64,000 bases of DNA from Empedobacter falsenii (GCF_013488205.1 NZ_CP040908.1:2420001-2484000); one strand, 5' to 3'; shown: positions 19,675 to 29,633, numbered from the stretch's first letter. Notes: generated from the letters alone by a model not told the origin. Program-made: numbers and translations.

Positions 19675-21942
19675 ATGGAAGAACACCTGCCAAAACTCAT
19701 TACCGATCTTGGATTAATTCTATGTGTAGGCGCTGTGACGACGCTTATTTTCAAACGCATCAACCAACCTCTTGTTTTAGGTTATATTATTGCTGGTTTT
19801 TTAGTTGGACCACATTTCGAATATATTCCATCTGTTGCAGAAGAACATAATGTGGAGATTTGGGCAAAAATTGGTGTTATATTTCTACTTTTTAGTCTTG
19901 GATTAGAATTTAGTTTCAAAAAATTGCTCAATGTTGGTGGCTCTGCCTCCATCACTGCAATTGTTGAAATTATTTGCATCGTAACCGTTGGTTATTTTGT
20001 TGGTCGATTTATGAATTGGTCTACAATGGACAGTATTTTCCTCGGCGGTTTATTAGCCAGTTCTTCTACAACCATTATTATTAGGGCGTTTGATGAATTA
20101 GGTTTAAAACGAAAAAAATTCGCGAATGTCGTTTTCGGAATTTTAATTGTAGAAGATATTGTGGTCATTTTATTGATGGTTATGCTTTCTACAATGGCTG
20201 TTAGCCAGCATTTTAACGGAGCAGAAATGATTAATTCTTTCGTTAAATTAGGTTTCTTTTTAGCGGTTTGGTTTATTGGAGGAATCTTTATTATTCCAAC
20301 TTTTCTACGTTCAATTAAGAATTATTTAGATGATGAAACTTTACTAATTATCTCAATTGGGTTATGTCTTGGAATGGTTTACATTGCTGATAGCGTAGGT
20401 TTTTCAATAGAATTAGGTGCATTTGTAATGGGTTCTATTCTCGCTGAAACTGTTTATGCAGAAAAAATCGAACATAATTTTCAATCTGTAAAAAATCTAT
20501 TCGCAACAATTTTCTTTATTTCTATTGGAATGATGATTGATCCCGTTTCGATGTACGAACACAAATGGGCAATTTTGATTGTGACCTTGTTGACGATTTT
20601 CGGAAAGTTAATTTTTACCACTTTAGGTGCTATAATTTCAGGACAACCGCTAAAACAATCTGTACAAGTAGGAATGAGCATGGCACAAATTGGTGAATTT
20701 GCTTTCATCGTTGCTGGTTTAGGACTTTCTCTTGGTGTAACAAGCGACTTCTTATTTCCTGTTGCAGTTGGTGTTTCGGCAATTACAACATTTACAACAC
20801 CTTATTTAATAAAATCATCTGACAAAGTTTATACTTTATTGGAAAAAATTCTTCCGCAAAAATTCATTCAAGGTGTTGAAAATTATTCATCTGATACACA
20901 ACATATTCAAAACGAAAATAAATGGAATAAAATCATCAAACAAACGGTTTCAACAATTTTCATCAATGGAATAATCATTATCGCAATCACATTAATCATA
21001 AAAAGCTACGTTTTATTCTTATTAACCGATTGGTTTACCTATTTTGGCGCAAGTTTGGTCAGCCTTACATTGACATTTGTATTGTGTATTCCATTTATTT
21101 GGGCAATTATTGGAAATCGTCCAAAAAGAGAAATTATCCGAGAGTTTTGGGATGAATCTAATTACAATCGTGCACCAATTATTGCAATTATTTCTATACG
21201 TTTAACTTTAGTTGTAGTTGCTGTAATCTTTATTTATAATCAATTTTTCTCAAGTACAATTGCCTCAATTATTTTGGTTATTGGATTATTGATTACTATG
21301 TATTTTCTTTCGAAATATTTCAATCAATTTTACAATTATATTCAAACAAAATTCATTTATAACTTAAATGAACGTGAAATTTTGACTAAAAAAATTGAAG
21401 AGAAAAAGAAACAAGATAAATTTCAATATACTTGGGATAACACACACATTTCGGATATGATTGTTCCACAAAATGCGAATTTTATTGGTGTTCCTTTGGG
21501 TGAATTGGATTGGCGAACAAAATTTCAGATCAATATTGCCTATATCAAACGTGGGGACCGAATCATTCAGACTCCAAATTCTGAATCAGTTTTATATCCT
21601 TTCGATAAAATTGGAATTATTGGAACGGATGAACATATTCAACGATTTGAGAAGTATTTGCAAATTATTGGTGAAACTCCTCCAGAAAATAATGATCTTA
21701 AAAATACAGATAATTTTACGTTGGATAAAGTAGTTATTCCGAATGATTTTTGTGTTTTGGAGCATAAATCGATTGGTTGGGTAAAAGATACGGCGAAAGG
21801 AATTGTGGTTTCGATAGAGCGCGATGGTAAAATGATTCATAATCCTGATCGAAATGTACCGATTGAACTGGGCGATTATTTGACAATTGTTGCCGATAAG
21901 AAAAACTTAAAAAACTTTATTCAGGAGTATCATTTAAAATAA
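19675..21942 (+). CDS. monovalent cation:proton antiporter, CPA2/KefB-like
   Basis: The protein has 755 residues. Residues 1-390 form the Na+/H+ exchanger domain with about twelve membrane helices; conserved stretches are FLLFSLGLEFSFKKL, GGLLASSSTTIIIRAF and MSMAQIGEFAFIVAGLGLSLGV. Unusually, a second hydrophobic block (about 425-560) follows. Then come two RCK_C-like regulatory segments: DMIVPQNANFIGVPLGELDW...IGIIGTDEHIQRF and VVIPNDFCVLEHKSIGWV...GDYLTIVADKKNLKNF. No full NAD-binding RCK_N domain is seen, unlike KefB/KefC. Potassium or sodium against protons is the likely exchange. Confidence 0.85.
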   Translation: MEEHLPKLITDLGLILCVGAVTTLIFKRINQPLVLGYIIAGFLVGPHFEYIPSVAEEHNVEIWAKIGVIFLLFSLGLEFSFKKLLNVGGSASITAIVEIICIVTVGYFVGRFMNWSTMDSIFLGGLLASSSTTIIIRAFDELGLKRKKFANVVFGILIVEDIVVILLMVMLSTMAVSQHFNGAEMINSFVKLGFFLAVWFIGGIFIIPTFLRSIKNYLDDETLLIISIGLCLGMVYIADSVGFSIELGAFVMGSILAETVYAEKIEHNFQSVKNLFATIFFISIGMMIDPVSMYEHKWAILIVTLLTIFGKLIFTTLGAIISGQPLKQSVQVGMSMAQIGEFAFIVAGLGLSLGVTSDFLFPVAVGVSAITTFTTPYLIKSSDKVYTLLEKILPQKFIQGVENYSSDTQHIQNENKWNKIIKQTVSTIFINGIIIIAITLIIKSYVLFLLTDWFTYFGASLVSLTLTFVLCIPFIWAIIGNRPKREIIREFWDESNYNRAPIIAIISIRLTLVVVAVIFIYNQFFSSTIASIILVIGLLITMYFLSKYFNQFYNYIQTKFIYNLNEREILTKKIEEKKKQDKFQYTWDNTHISDMIVPQNANFIGVPLGELDWRTKFQINIAYIKRGDRIIQTPNSESVLYPFDKIGIIGTDEHIQRFEKYLQIIGETPPENNDLKNTDNFTLDKVVIPNDFCVLEHKSIGWVKDTAKGIVVSIERDGKMIHNPDRNVPIELGDYLTIVADKKNLKNFIQEYHLK

Positions 21943-21949
21943 AAGCGAG

Positions 21950-21957
21950 TAATTTTG
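21950..21957 (+). promoter_or_regulatory. -7 box in front of dinB
   Basis: TAATTTTG fits TAnnTTTG and ends 4 bases before the dinB ATG. A matching -33 box is not evident. It lies in the 19-bp gap after the antiporter stop, so a separate near-leaderless transcript is possible. Confidence 0.35.
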
Positions 21958-21961
21958 CAAG

Positions 21962-23041
21962 ATGCAGCGTAAGATTATTCACATCGATATGGACGCTTTT
22001 TTTGCTTCTGTTGAACAACGAGATTTTCCCGAATTAAGAGGAAAATGCATTGCTGTTGGCGGAAATGAAGAGCGAGGTGTGATTGCTACCGCTAGTTACG
22101 AAGCTAGAAAATATGGAGTTGGCTCTGCAATGTCCTCTGTTGTTGCAAAGCGCAAATGTCCGCAATTAATATTTGTAAAACCTCGATTTCAAGTTTATAA
22201 AGAAGTTTCGAATCAAATTCGTGAAATATTTCTTGAATATACTGATTTGGTCGAACCTTTATCTTTGGATGAAGCTTTTTTGGATGTAACAATTAACCAT
22301 AAAAACATCGAAATTGCAACGGATATAGCAAACGAAATCAAACAAAAAATAAAAGAACGAACAAATTTGACTGCTTCAGCAGGTGTTTCGTTCAATAAAT
22401 TTTTAGCTAAAATTGCTTCGGACTATAACAAACCTGATGGACTTTATGTTATTACACCTAAAATGTCTGAAAGTTTTATTGATCAATTACCAATCAAAAA
22501 ATTTCATGGAATTGGAAAAGTAACTGCCGAACGTATGCAAATGATGGGTATTCATACAGGTTTGGACTTGAAGAATCTAGAATTAGAAAAACTCTTACGC
22601 GAATTCGGAAAATCTGGTAAATACTATTACAATATTGTTAGAGGATTAGATTTTAGAGAGGTCAATCCTACTCGATTGCGAAAATCATCTGGTTCAGAAA
22701 CAACTTTTAGCAAAGATTTAGAAACATTAGAAGAAATGCAAATCGCTTTATTTCCACTAATGGAAGATGTTTGGAACTTTTCCTTGAAAACATCAATTTA
22801 TGGAAGAACAATAACTGTAAAAATAAAACACAATGATTTTTCGGTTACTACAAAAAGTAAATCAGCTTCATTTCCAATTAAAAATAGAGACCTTTTTGAT
22901 CAAATTTGTTATGATTTATTAACCGAAGGTTACTCTTCAGAAAAACCTGTTCGACTATTAGGTGTTGCTATTTCAAATTTATCCAATAATCAAAAAAAAT
23001 TCGGAACTCAACTTGAAATTCCTTTTAGAGAAATTATATAA
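21962..23041 (+). CDS. dinB: DNA polymerase IV (Y-family translesion polymerase)
   Basis: The protein has 359 residues, normal for DinB. The palm motif IIHIDMDAFFASVEQRD provides catalytic Asp9, and SLDEAFLDV provides Asp103 and Glu104. FHGIGKVTAERMQMMGI is the helix-hairpin-helix thumb. The little-finger domain follows from about residue 240. It extends primers past DNA damage with low fidelity. The usual C-terminal beta-clamp peptide is not obvious, although QLEIPF near the end (QKKFGTQLEIPFREII) resembles the QLxLF clamp motif. It follows the antiporter gene by 19 bp. Confidence 0.93.
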   Translation: MQRKIIHIDMDAFFASVEQRDFPELRGKCIAVGGNEERGVIATASYEARKYGVGSAMSSVVAKRKCPQLIFVKPRFQVYKEVSNQIREIFLEYTDLVEPLSLDEAFLDVTINHKNIEIATDIANEIKQKIKERTNLTASAGVSFNKFLAKIASDYNKPDGLYVITPKMSESFIDQLPIKKFHGIGKVTAERMQMMGIHTGLDLKNLELEKLLREFGKSGKYYYNIVRGLDFREVNPTRLRKSSGSETTFSKDLETLEEMQIALFPLMEDVWNFSLKTSIYGRTITVKIKHNDFSVTTKSKSASFPIKNRDLFDQICYDLLTEGYSSEKPVRLLGVAISNLSNNQKKFGTQLEIPFREII

Positions 23042-23161
23042 ATTCTTTAAACAATTTTATAAATTCCGAAATAATAAAATTTAAACAACTGATTTAAAAT
23101 AAATTAACAATGTTTTAAATCAATACATTTTATTTACTACTTAGATTTATTTTTTACTACC

Positions 23162-23193
23162 TGTAGACACTTTGATGATAGTCTACATTTTTT
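23162..23193 (+). terminator. probable dinB terminator
   Basis: The 7-bp stem TGTAGAC / GTCTACA has a 12-base loop, followed by a T run. It is about 120 bp after the dinB stop. Confidence 0.6.
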
Positions 23194-23348
23194 AGTTTAG
23201 TATTTATTCAAGACATTTGTATCAACAAACAACATCGTTTGTAATGCTTTTAAGATTACTAACCAACAACCAAACTAAAAAGCTATTTTGATAAATCTAA
23301 CCAGTTTATCAAAACAACCTAAACCAATATCAATTATCTAAACCAAAT

Positions 23349-23385
23349 TAAAAAATCCATCTCAAAAATTGAGATGGATTTTTAG
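23349..23385 (-). terminator. terminator of the M36 protease gene
   Basis: The 11-bp perfect stem AAATCCATCTC / GAGATGGATTT is followed by TTTTT on the minus strand. It lies 29 bp beyond the protease stop codon. Confidence 0.85.
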
Positions 23386-23409
23386 TTTTATTTATTTTGA
23401 AACTAAAAT

Positions 23410-25998
23410 TTAGTTTTTAATCAATTTTTTTGTAATAGTTCCATTACCTGTTTCAAATTTTAAGATGTAAATACCTTTTGGTAGATTATCAGTGGAAACT
23501 GTTCCTTTTTGACCATCAAATTTTACATTAGAAGTTGAAACAACTTTACCTGTCATATCAACAATATCAACTTTGATATCATTTTTAATAGATTTATCAA
23601 CAATGTAAACTACATCCTTAGCTGGATTAGGATACATTTGGAAAGTAGATTGTTTAACATCAGAAGTAGCTAGTTTACATTCTAACTCTTCAACTGGTGG
23701 CATATCAAAAGCTTCTGTTCCATCTGTTCTACTGTTAGAACTTCCTTGTTTAGCGCTATAACCTAAACCACGAGCTGAAAATGCTTCCCAAATCTCACAC
23801 TTATTAACTCCATTATTTAATTGTTCGTCAGCTTTAAGAATAGCATCACGTCCATCTACAAATCCTGGAAAACAAGGTTGTAATTTAAGACCTGTCATTA
23901 CTAATTGTATAGCCATATTATTACCAGCTTTACCATTATATAAATCTGGAGAGAAACCATATTTATTAACCATTTTCCAGTTTAAATCCCAAAGCATAGA
24001 AGCCCATACGTAACCAGTATTGTGAGGAGAATCTGAATTACCATAAGTTTTTAAGAACCCATATCTAGCAGGATTAACTGTCATATCAGTCGAATAAACT
24101 GTAGGACGAATTCCAACACCTTCTTTCTTTTCACCTACAGCAAATGTTCCTATTCCTCTTTTAGTAGTACTTATATCAGATGGCAATTGAGTAATCATCA
24201 ATCCAAAGAAATCAGACCAACCTTCACCCATTTGTTCAAGATTATTCAAACAGTTAGCATTTGTGATTGGACCAGTCAAGCGATTAGAAATTCCATGTCC
24301 ATATTCATGTGCAATAATTCCGTTGTCTAAACTTCCATCAATAAATGATTCATCTGGTTTTAATAAAGATCCATTAACGACTACTTTATTTTGCAATTCT
24401 TGCATAATTGCATCTCCATCTGCTTTACTAATAGAAATTGCTGGAATTGTAATTGTTGTATCATCTCCAGACATATTAATCATCCCATCTACATTATTTA
24501 CAATAATAGCAGCTTTAGCTCCAGCATTCTGAGCATTTTTTACTTTTATAGCAAAAGAACAATCTCCACGGTATATAATTGCTATCTTATCATTTACTTC
24601 TGCAGCATTTGTGATTGTCCCACAACCATCATAAGGCGTACCTGTCGTTTCACTTTTTACAATTAAGGCAAGATCTCCAGTTAAAGCAGTAGAAGTTAAT
24701 GTACCTCCCCAAGTAGGAACAGTAGCTTGATAACTACCAGCTATGTTAGCAGGACTATTAATAATTAGTGGTTCTGGAGTTTTATTCCATAAGTACATTG
24801 CCATTCTTGGAGATCTTCCGTCTGCAGGTGTAGCAAAAGTAGCATTGTTAGTGTACCCTAACGACACTCCTGTTTGTGCCAAGGCTACAACATCATCATT
24901 ACCTGTTCCTCCTTTATCAAAATTAACTTTTTGAAAATTTCCATTAGCCTCTGTAAAACCATAATTATAGAAAATATCATGCATCATATTGTTCATATAG
25001 AACAAATTAGTGGTTGCACCTTCCCAATTAGTATAAGGATGGTTAGACAAATTCATTGGAAAATCAAAATTCAGATCATTTCCTCCATCAGCATAATCAG
25101 TATCTTTGATTGTTACTGTATTTGATATAGAATTATAAGTCTGATACCCTTTAGAATCATGATCCCTAACAGCTCTTACATTGTTTCCTTCTGTTCTTGT
25201 TTTTACAGTTGATTCTGCTGTGTTATGCCAACCATTCGGTGATGCAGTTGCATTTGAAACAGAAAGATCAGCAAATGATCTTCCTCCACGATTAGGAGCT
25301 TCTAAAGGTAATTGGTAAACATTGTATTGTGGTGATGCTACATTTTTAACATCTGCATATAACCAATCCCAATCAGCTTTATTAAATGTAGCTAAATTCT
25401 CATTATGAAAAGCTCCATGATCAAAACCACAGCTTAATGTGTTGTTATGTTTTTCTAAAATTGCACCATTCATTGCGTTAACAATAACATGAATGATATC
25501 ATTATGGTTATCTTTTACCAATTGATAACTAAATGCATAACTTAAAATTGCTTGGTTTTGGTCATTAATATAATAAACCAATTCTGAAGAATCATCTTTC
25601 GAAAAATATACGCCATTTTGGTCTATTTTTGAATCTGAAAAAAATTTTAATCCTTCTGATTGAGCTACTTTATTTAAAGCATCGTTAAAATTTAAAGATG
25701 GAGAAATATCTGCATTCTTTAATGATATATTAAAATTTTCTGATGAAGTTTTAGAAATAACCTGTTTATCCTTTATTATATATGTTGAATAACTGTTATA
25801 AATTGGAATACCTTGGAAAGTTCTTTGTGTGTAAACCCTTTGATTAAGATCATCATTAATTGTTTGAGCAAATTTATACTCAACATTACCTGCTATGGCC
25901 TTTGCTTCATAATTATCTACAATTTGCTCTGCCGTTTGGGCATAAGCAGACATAGATAAAAGAAACGCAGAAAATATCAGCGTTAAATTTTTCTTCAT
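23410..25998 (-). CDS. secreted M36 (fungalysin) metalloprotease with type IX secretion tail
   Basis: The protein has 862 residues. A signal peptide (MKKNLTLIFSAFLLSMSAYA) is followed by an FTP-like propeptide (about 25-160) and the M36 catalytic domain, which carries an inserted PA domain (YRGDCSFAIKVKNAQNAGAKAAIIVNN). The zinc site is HEYGH at residues 564-568, and the third ligand is probably in NLEQMGEGWSDFFG. The last 80 residues, beginning FQMYPNPAKDVVYI and ending GIYILKFETGNGTITKKLIKN, are a type A T9SS sorting domain that is removed on export. The mature enzyme would be an extracellular or surface endopeptidase. It is a single gene. Confidence 0.93.
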   Translation of the reverse strand: MKKNLTLIFSAFLLSMSAYAQTAEQIVDNYEAKAIAGNVEYKFAQTINDDLNQRVYTQRTFQGIPIYNSYSTYIIKDKQVISKTSSENFNISLKNADISPSLNFNDALNKVAQSEGLKFFSDSKIDQNGVYFSKDDSSELVYYINDQNQAILSYAFSYQLVKDNHNDIIHVIVNAMNGAILEKHNNTLSCGFDHGAFHNENLATFNKADWDWLYADVKNVASPQYNVYQLPLEAPNRGGRSFADLSVSNATASPNGWHNTAESTVKTRTEGNNVRAVRDHDSKGYQTYNSISNTVTIKDTDYADGGNDLNFDFPMNLSNHPYTNWEGATTNLFYMNNMMHDIFYNYGFTEANGNFQKVNFDKGGTGNDDVVALAQTGVSLGYTNNATFATPADGRSPRMAMYLWNKTPEPLIINSPANIAGSYQATVPTWGGTLTSTALTGDLALIVKSETTGTPYDGCGTITNAAEVNDKIAIIYRGDCSFAIKVKNAQNAGAKAAIIVNNVDGMINMSGDDTTITIPAISISKADGDAIMQELQNKVVVNGSLLKPDESFIDGSLDNGIIAHEYGHGISNRLTGPITNANCLNNLEQMGEGWSDFFGLMITQLPSDISTTKRGIGTFAVGEKKEGVGIRPTVYSTDMTVNPARYGFLKTYGNSDSPHNTGYVWASMLWDLNWKMVNKYGFSPDLYNGKAGNNMAIQLVMTGLKLQPCFPGFVDGRDAILKADEQLNNGVNKCEIWEAFSARGLGYSAKQGSSNSRTDGTEAFDMPPVEELECKLATSDVKQSTFQMYPNPAKDVVYIVDKSIKNDIKVDIVDMTGKVVSTSNVKFDGQKGTVSTDNLPKGIYILKFETGNGTITKKLIKN

Positions 25999-26089
25999 TA
26001 TATTTTGTGTTAATTAATTATGAAACTAAATTAAGTAATACATTTTAAAGAAAAAATTTGGAAATTAAAATCGATTTAACTAATATAAA

Positions 26090-26109
26090 AGGCCAGACTA
26101 ATCTGACCT
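26090..26109 (-). terminator. terminator of the polyphosphate operon
   Basis: AGGCCAGA / TCTGACCT forms a hairpin with one mismatch. It is followed on the minus strand by TTTTATATTAG and starts 7 bp past the ppx stop. Confidence 0.6.
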
Positions 26110-26115
26110 CATCAT

Positions 26116-27003
26116 TTATTTTTCTAAATCTTTATATACTTTTCGAATAATTCCGTCCGAAAGTCCAATTTTCGGAACATGAATTTTCTTTGCATGCGAC
26201 CATTTTAGTACATTATTATAAATTTCTAATGCATAAACCACCACATCAGCGCGGTCGGGCTTCATATTGAAATTCTGCATACGCTGTTCCGCAGTCATTG
26301 TTTGTAAAATTTGATAATGTTTTTTCACATAAATACTACTCAAAGGCATTCCTAGTTTTACGCCAGAATATTTGTATACATGGTTGATGTTTCCACCAGA
26401 ACCAATTAATTCTACTTCATCATGACCAATGTTTTCATGAATCCATTCTTTCATTTCGTTAAAAGTATTTGGCGAAACTTTATTTTCTAACAAACGTACA
26501 GTTCCTACTTCAAAAGATTTTGACGTAAAAACCTTATTATCTTTTAATAACGTTAATTCGGTACTACCACCACCAACATCTACATACAAATAGATTTTTT
26601 CGTCTTGTATAAAATCACCTAATTCCGTATTAAAAAGTAATTCAGCTTCGGTTTTTCCATCAATAATTTCGATGTTAATTCCAGATTTTTTCATCACTTT
26701 TTTTACAACATCTTTTCCGTTTTTTGCTTCGCGCATGGCAGAAGTTGCATAAGCTTTATAGATTTCAATATCATAAACCTTCATCATTAATGCATAAGAC
26801 AACATAGCATCACAAATACGATTTATATTTGTTTCGGAAATTTGTCCATCAATAAAAACGTCGTGTCCCAAACGAATTGGCATCCTCACAATACTGGTTT
26901 TATTAAAAATTGGCGCACGACCTTCTTCTTCGTAAACATAATTAATCAACAATCGCATGGCGTTAGATCCAATATCTATTGCTCCTAATTTTCTAATCTT
27001 CAT
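26116..27003 (-). CDS. ppx: exopolyphosphatase, Ppx/GppA family
   Basis: The protein has 295 residues, the short form with only the two actin-like ASKHA lobes. The phosphate-1 loop reads AIDIGSNAMRLLI near the start. YLYVDVGGGSTELTLL is the phosphate-2 loop, and ELIGSGGNINHVYK is the adenosine-type loop. It should cut terminal phosphates from polyphosphate or pppGpp. Its start overlaps the end of ppk1 by 11 bp, so translation is coupled and synthesis and breakdown of polyphosphate are encoded together. Confidence 0.88.
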   Translation of the reverse strand: MKIRKLGAIDIGSNAMRLLINYVYEEEGRAPIFNKTSIVRMPIRLGHDVFIDGQISETNINRICDAMLSYALMMKVYDIEIYKAYATSAMREAKNGKDVVKKVMKKSGINIEIIDGKTEAELLFNTELGDFIQDEKIYLYVDVGGGSTELTLLKDNKVFTSKSFEVGTVRLLENKVSPNTFNEMKEWIHENIGHDEVELIGSGGNINHVYKYSGVKLGMPLSSIYVKKHYQILQTMTAEQRMQNFNMKPDRADVVVYALEIYNNVLKWSHAKKIHVPKIGLSDGIIRKVYKDLEK

Positions 27004-29059
27004 TTTCTTGTTCGTTTAATTTTTTAAAATATTCGTAGGTCGTAAACTGAGAGCGGTTCGGTTTTTTATTGTTTCGTTTGTATTCTAAAGAAGATTCAGC
27101 CGTTATTTGGCGACCTTTTACATTATCTTCAAAACTCAAATTAAACGTATCCATAACGATTTTTTTGAATTTATGATCGTAAATCGGGCACGCAACTTCT
27201 ACACGATTATCCAAATTACGCTCCATCATATCTGCCGACGAAATATATACTTTGTCATCACCCGCATTCTTAAACCAATACACACGTGGATGTTCCAAAA
27301 ATTTATCAATAACGCTGACACATTCAATATTTTCGGAAAGATTTTTAACTCCAGGAATCAAACAATTAATTCCACGCACAACCAAACGAACTTTTACTCC
27401 TTTTTGAGAAGCTTTATACAATAAATCAATGATTTGTTTATCGCTTAAACTGTTCAGTTTCATATTAATTTCTGCAGGTAAACCAGCTTGATGATTTTTG
27501 ATTTCTCGTTTAATCATCTTGACAATTTTTTTACGCGTTCCATAAGGTGAAACCAATAAATGATTGTACGTTAAGTTCAAATAATTAGCTCCGAAAAATT
27601 TAAAAATCTGTTCAACATCCTTTGTTATTCCCGGATTAGTTGTAAAATACGTATAATCTGTATAAATTTTTGCTGTTCCTGCATGAAAATTTCCTGTACT
27701 GATAAACACATATTTCTGTGCCAACATTCCTTCTGGTTTACGCTCGATATAACCAATTTTCGAATGTACTTTCAGTCCCGGAACCCCAAAAATAACATTC
27801 ACACCAGCTTCTTGCAATTTTTTCGACCACATCGCATTATTGGATTCATCAAATCGCGCGCGAAGTTCCAAAACAGCAGTTACTTCTTTTCCGTTCATTG
27901 CTGCGTTTATCAATGAATGCATCACTTGAGAATCTTTTGCAACACGATAAATAGTAATTTTTATTTTGGTTACTTTCGGATCAATTGCGGCTTCACGAAG
28001 AAATTTTAACAACAAAGAATAATCATGATAAGGCGCCATCATCATTTCTTCATTTTCCGTAAAAGCTTGAAAATAACTGTTATATTCAAAAGGTTTTTTC
28101 TGAATAATTGGCTTTATTTTTTCATACGTTAAATTAGGAATATCAAAACTTGGAAAGCTCATCAAATCTCGTTTGTTGTGATATTTTCCACCCGGATTGA
28201 TACTATCATATTCGTCTAATCGTAATTTTTTCAAGAAAAATTTCAACGTATCTGGTGCAATTTCAGCATCATAAACTAATCGTACAGGAACACCTTTTTT
28301 ACGATTTTCTAAACTATTAATGACTTTTTCTAATAAACTATGTTCCAAATCATTATCAAAATCAAGTTCGCTATCTCGGGTAATTTTGATGGAATGCGCT
28401 TCAATTGTTTCAAAATCAAACATCTTGAAAATATCTTTCAAATGAAAACGAATAATATCTTCCAAATACATGACATAGGTATTTTGATCATACTTTGGAA
28501 GCACAATAAAACGCGAAAATAAATGCGTTGGAACAATCAAAAGTGCATATTGAACTTTGTCTTTTAATTGCATTTTTACCGCTAAATAGAACGATCCATC
28601 GCGTAAAGGTGGCGCTTTTTTGATGTCATCTAAAATAAAAACTCCAACTGTATGGATAAATTCGTTGTAAAAATATTCGGAAATAAATTCTAAATAATTC
28701 TCAGGAATTGATTTATCATCAATCACAAAAATATTGTGATTCTCTAATTCTTTGAATAATTGATTATGCAAATCATCGTACTGAACGCGCTGTTGACGCA
28801 CAATTTCATTGATTTCATCGATCAATTCTTCGTCCGTTTGATCTGGTACAATATTTTGATAAACGATTTCTACATCTTTGAACTGTATCGAGCGCAAAAT
28901 TGTAGAATATCGAACCGAATAAAATTCATCTAAATTGTTTGAATAAATTCCTAAAAAACGAATTCGTTCTAACAACGGAACTGTTTCGTCAGAAGCTTCT
29001 TGCAACACGCGCGCATTGAAAGAAAGCCAACTGATTTCGCGGTTTATATATTTTTTCAT
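26993..29059 (-). CDS. ppk1: polyphosphate kinase 1
   Basis: The protein has 688 residues, full length for PPK1. It has the N domain (INREISWLSFNARVLQEA), head domain and two phospholipase-D-like catalytic domains. The autophosphorylated histidine lies in LKVHSKIGYIE (His432, equivalent to His435 of the Escherichia coli enzyme). The second catalytic region is EHPRVYWFKNAGDDKVYISSADMMERNLDNR. It makes long-chain polyphosphate from ATP. It overlaps sixA upstream by 4 bp and ppx downstream by 11 bp. Confidence 0.95.
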   Translation of the reverse strand: MKKYINREISWLSFNARVLQEASDETVPLLERIRFLGIYSNNLDEFYSVRYSTILRSIQFKDVEIVYQNIVPDQTDEELIDEINEIVRQQRVQYDDLHNQLFKELENHNIFVIDDKSIPENYLEFISEYFYNEFIHTVGVFILDDIKKAPPLRDGSFYLAVKMQLKDKVQYALLIVPTHLFSRFIVLPKYDQNTYVMYLEDIIRFHLKDIFKMFDFETIEAHSIKITRDSELDFDNDLEHSLLEKVINSLENRKKGVPVRLVYDAEIAPDTLKFFLKKLRLDEYDSINPGGKYHNKRDLMSFPSFDIPNLTYEKIKPIIQKKPFEYNSYFQAFTENEEMMMAPYHDYSLLLKFLREAAIDPKVTKIKITIYRVAKDSQVMHSLINAAMNGKEVTAVLELRARFDESNNAMWSKKLQEAGVNVIFGVPGLKVHSKIGYIERKPEGMLAQKYVFISTGNFHAGTAKIYTDYTYFTTNPGITKDVEQIFKFFGANYLNLTYNHLLVSPYGTRKKIVKMIKREIKNHQAGLPAEINMKLNSLSDKQIIDLLYKASQKGVKVRLVVRGINCLIPGVKNLSENIECVSVIDKFLEHPRVYWFKNAGDDKVYISSADMMERNLDNRVEVACPIYDHKFKKIVMDTFNLSFEDNVKGRQITAESSLEYKRNNKKPNRSQFTTYEYFKKLNEQENED

Positions 29060-29541
29060 TTAATTTCTTTAGGTAAAATTATTTTTATAGTTTTTCCTTT
29101 TTGTATCGATTTCCAATCATCAGAATCAAACTGTATCCAGACAAATCCAGAAGTCGAAAGATTGTAAATCATATCATTTCCTAACTGATTGGTAATATCT
29201 GTAAACGCAGGATTATGTCCAAAAATAAGAACATTTTGCAATTCATTATCCAAATTTCTAATCCATTTGTCTAATAAATAATGCGAAAAAGTATACAAAT
29301 CATCTTCGATATGAATGGTTTGATTAGGAAATAAAATAGGTTTGACAAGTAGAGAAGTTTCTTTTGCTCGAACTGCTTTGCTCGAAAATATTTTATCAAA
29401 TTTCAATTCAAAATTTTGATGAATATAATTCGCTATTTTCTTCGTTTTGAATTCACCAATCTCTGTGATAGAACGAAATTGATCTGAAACATTTTCGTTC
29501 CATTTACTTTTTGCATGACGCATTAAAAACAAATTTTTCAT
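29056..29541 (-). CDS. SixA-like histidine phosphatase
   Basis: The protein has 161 residues, the size of SixA. It begins MKNLFLMRHAKSKWNE with the phosphohistidine catalytic RHA (Arg8-His9). VLIFGHNPAFTDITNQLG carries the second conserved histidine. Family members remove phosphate from histidine or small phosphoesters in the cytoplasm. It is the first gene of the polyphosphate operon and its stop overlaps the ppk1 start. The conserved linkage suggests a role beside PPK1, but this is inference. Confidence 0.85.
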   Translation of the reverse strand: MKNLFLMRHAKSKWNENVSDQFRSITEIGEFKTKKIANYIHQNFELKFDKIFSSKAVRAKETSLLVKPILFPNQTIHIEDDLYTFSHYLLDKWIRNLDNELQNVLIFGHNPAFTDITNQLGNDMIYNLSTSGFVWIQFDSDDWKSIQKGKTIKIILPKEIK

Positions 29542-29562
29542 AACGCAACGAGTTTAAAAAGA

Positions 29563-29612
29563 AACAGTAGTTAAATCTAATCATTATCTAACGAAAAGAC
29601 TTAACTACTGTT
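29563..29612 (-). terminator. terminator after the thioesterase gene
   Basis: A long imperfect stem pairs ACAGTAGTTAA with TTAACTACTGT across a 26-base loop. On the minus strand it is followed by TTTCTTTTT. It closes the transporter-thioesterase pair. Confidence 0.6.
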
Positions 29613-29633
29613 GTATTTTTTTAGGATTATTTT

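Larger units (their letters stand above)
23042..23409. other. intergenic region with several hairpins
   Basis: There is no gene here. Several inverted repeats are present: TGTAGAC/GTCTACA (23162-23187) followed by TTTTTT; TTTTTAGTTT (23189-23198) pairing with AAACTAAAAA (23272-23281) around an inner ACAAAC/GTTTGT hairpin (23225-23242); TTTTGATAAA/TTTATCAAAA (23286-23314); and the terminator at 23353-23381. The first probably ends dinB and the last ends the M36 gene. The middle two are unexplained. Confidence 0.5.
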
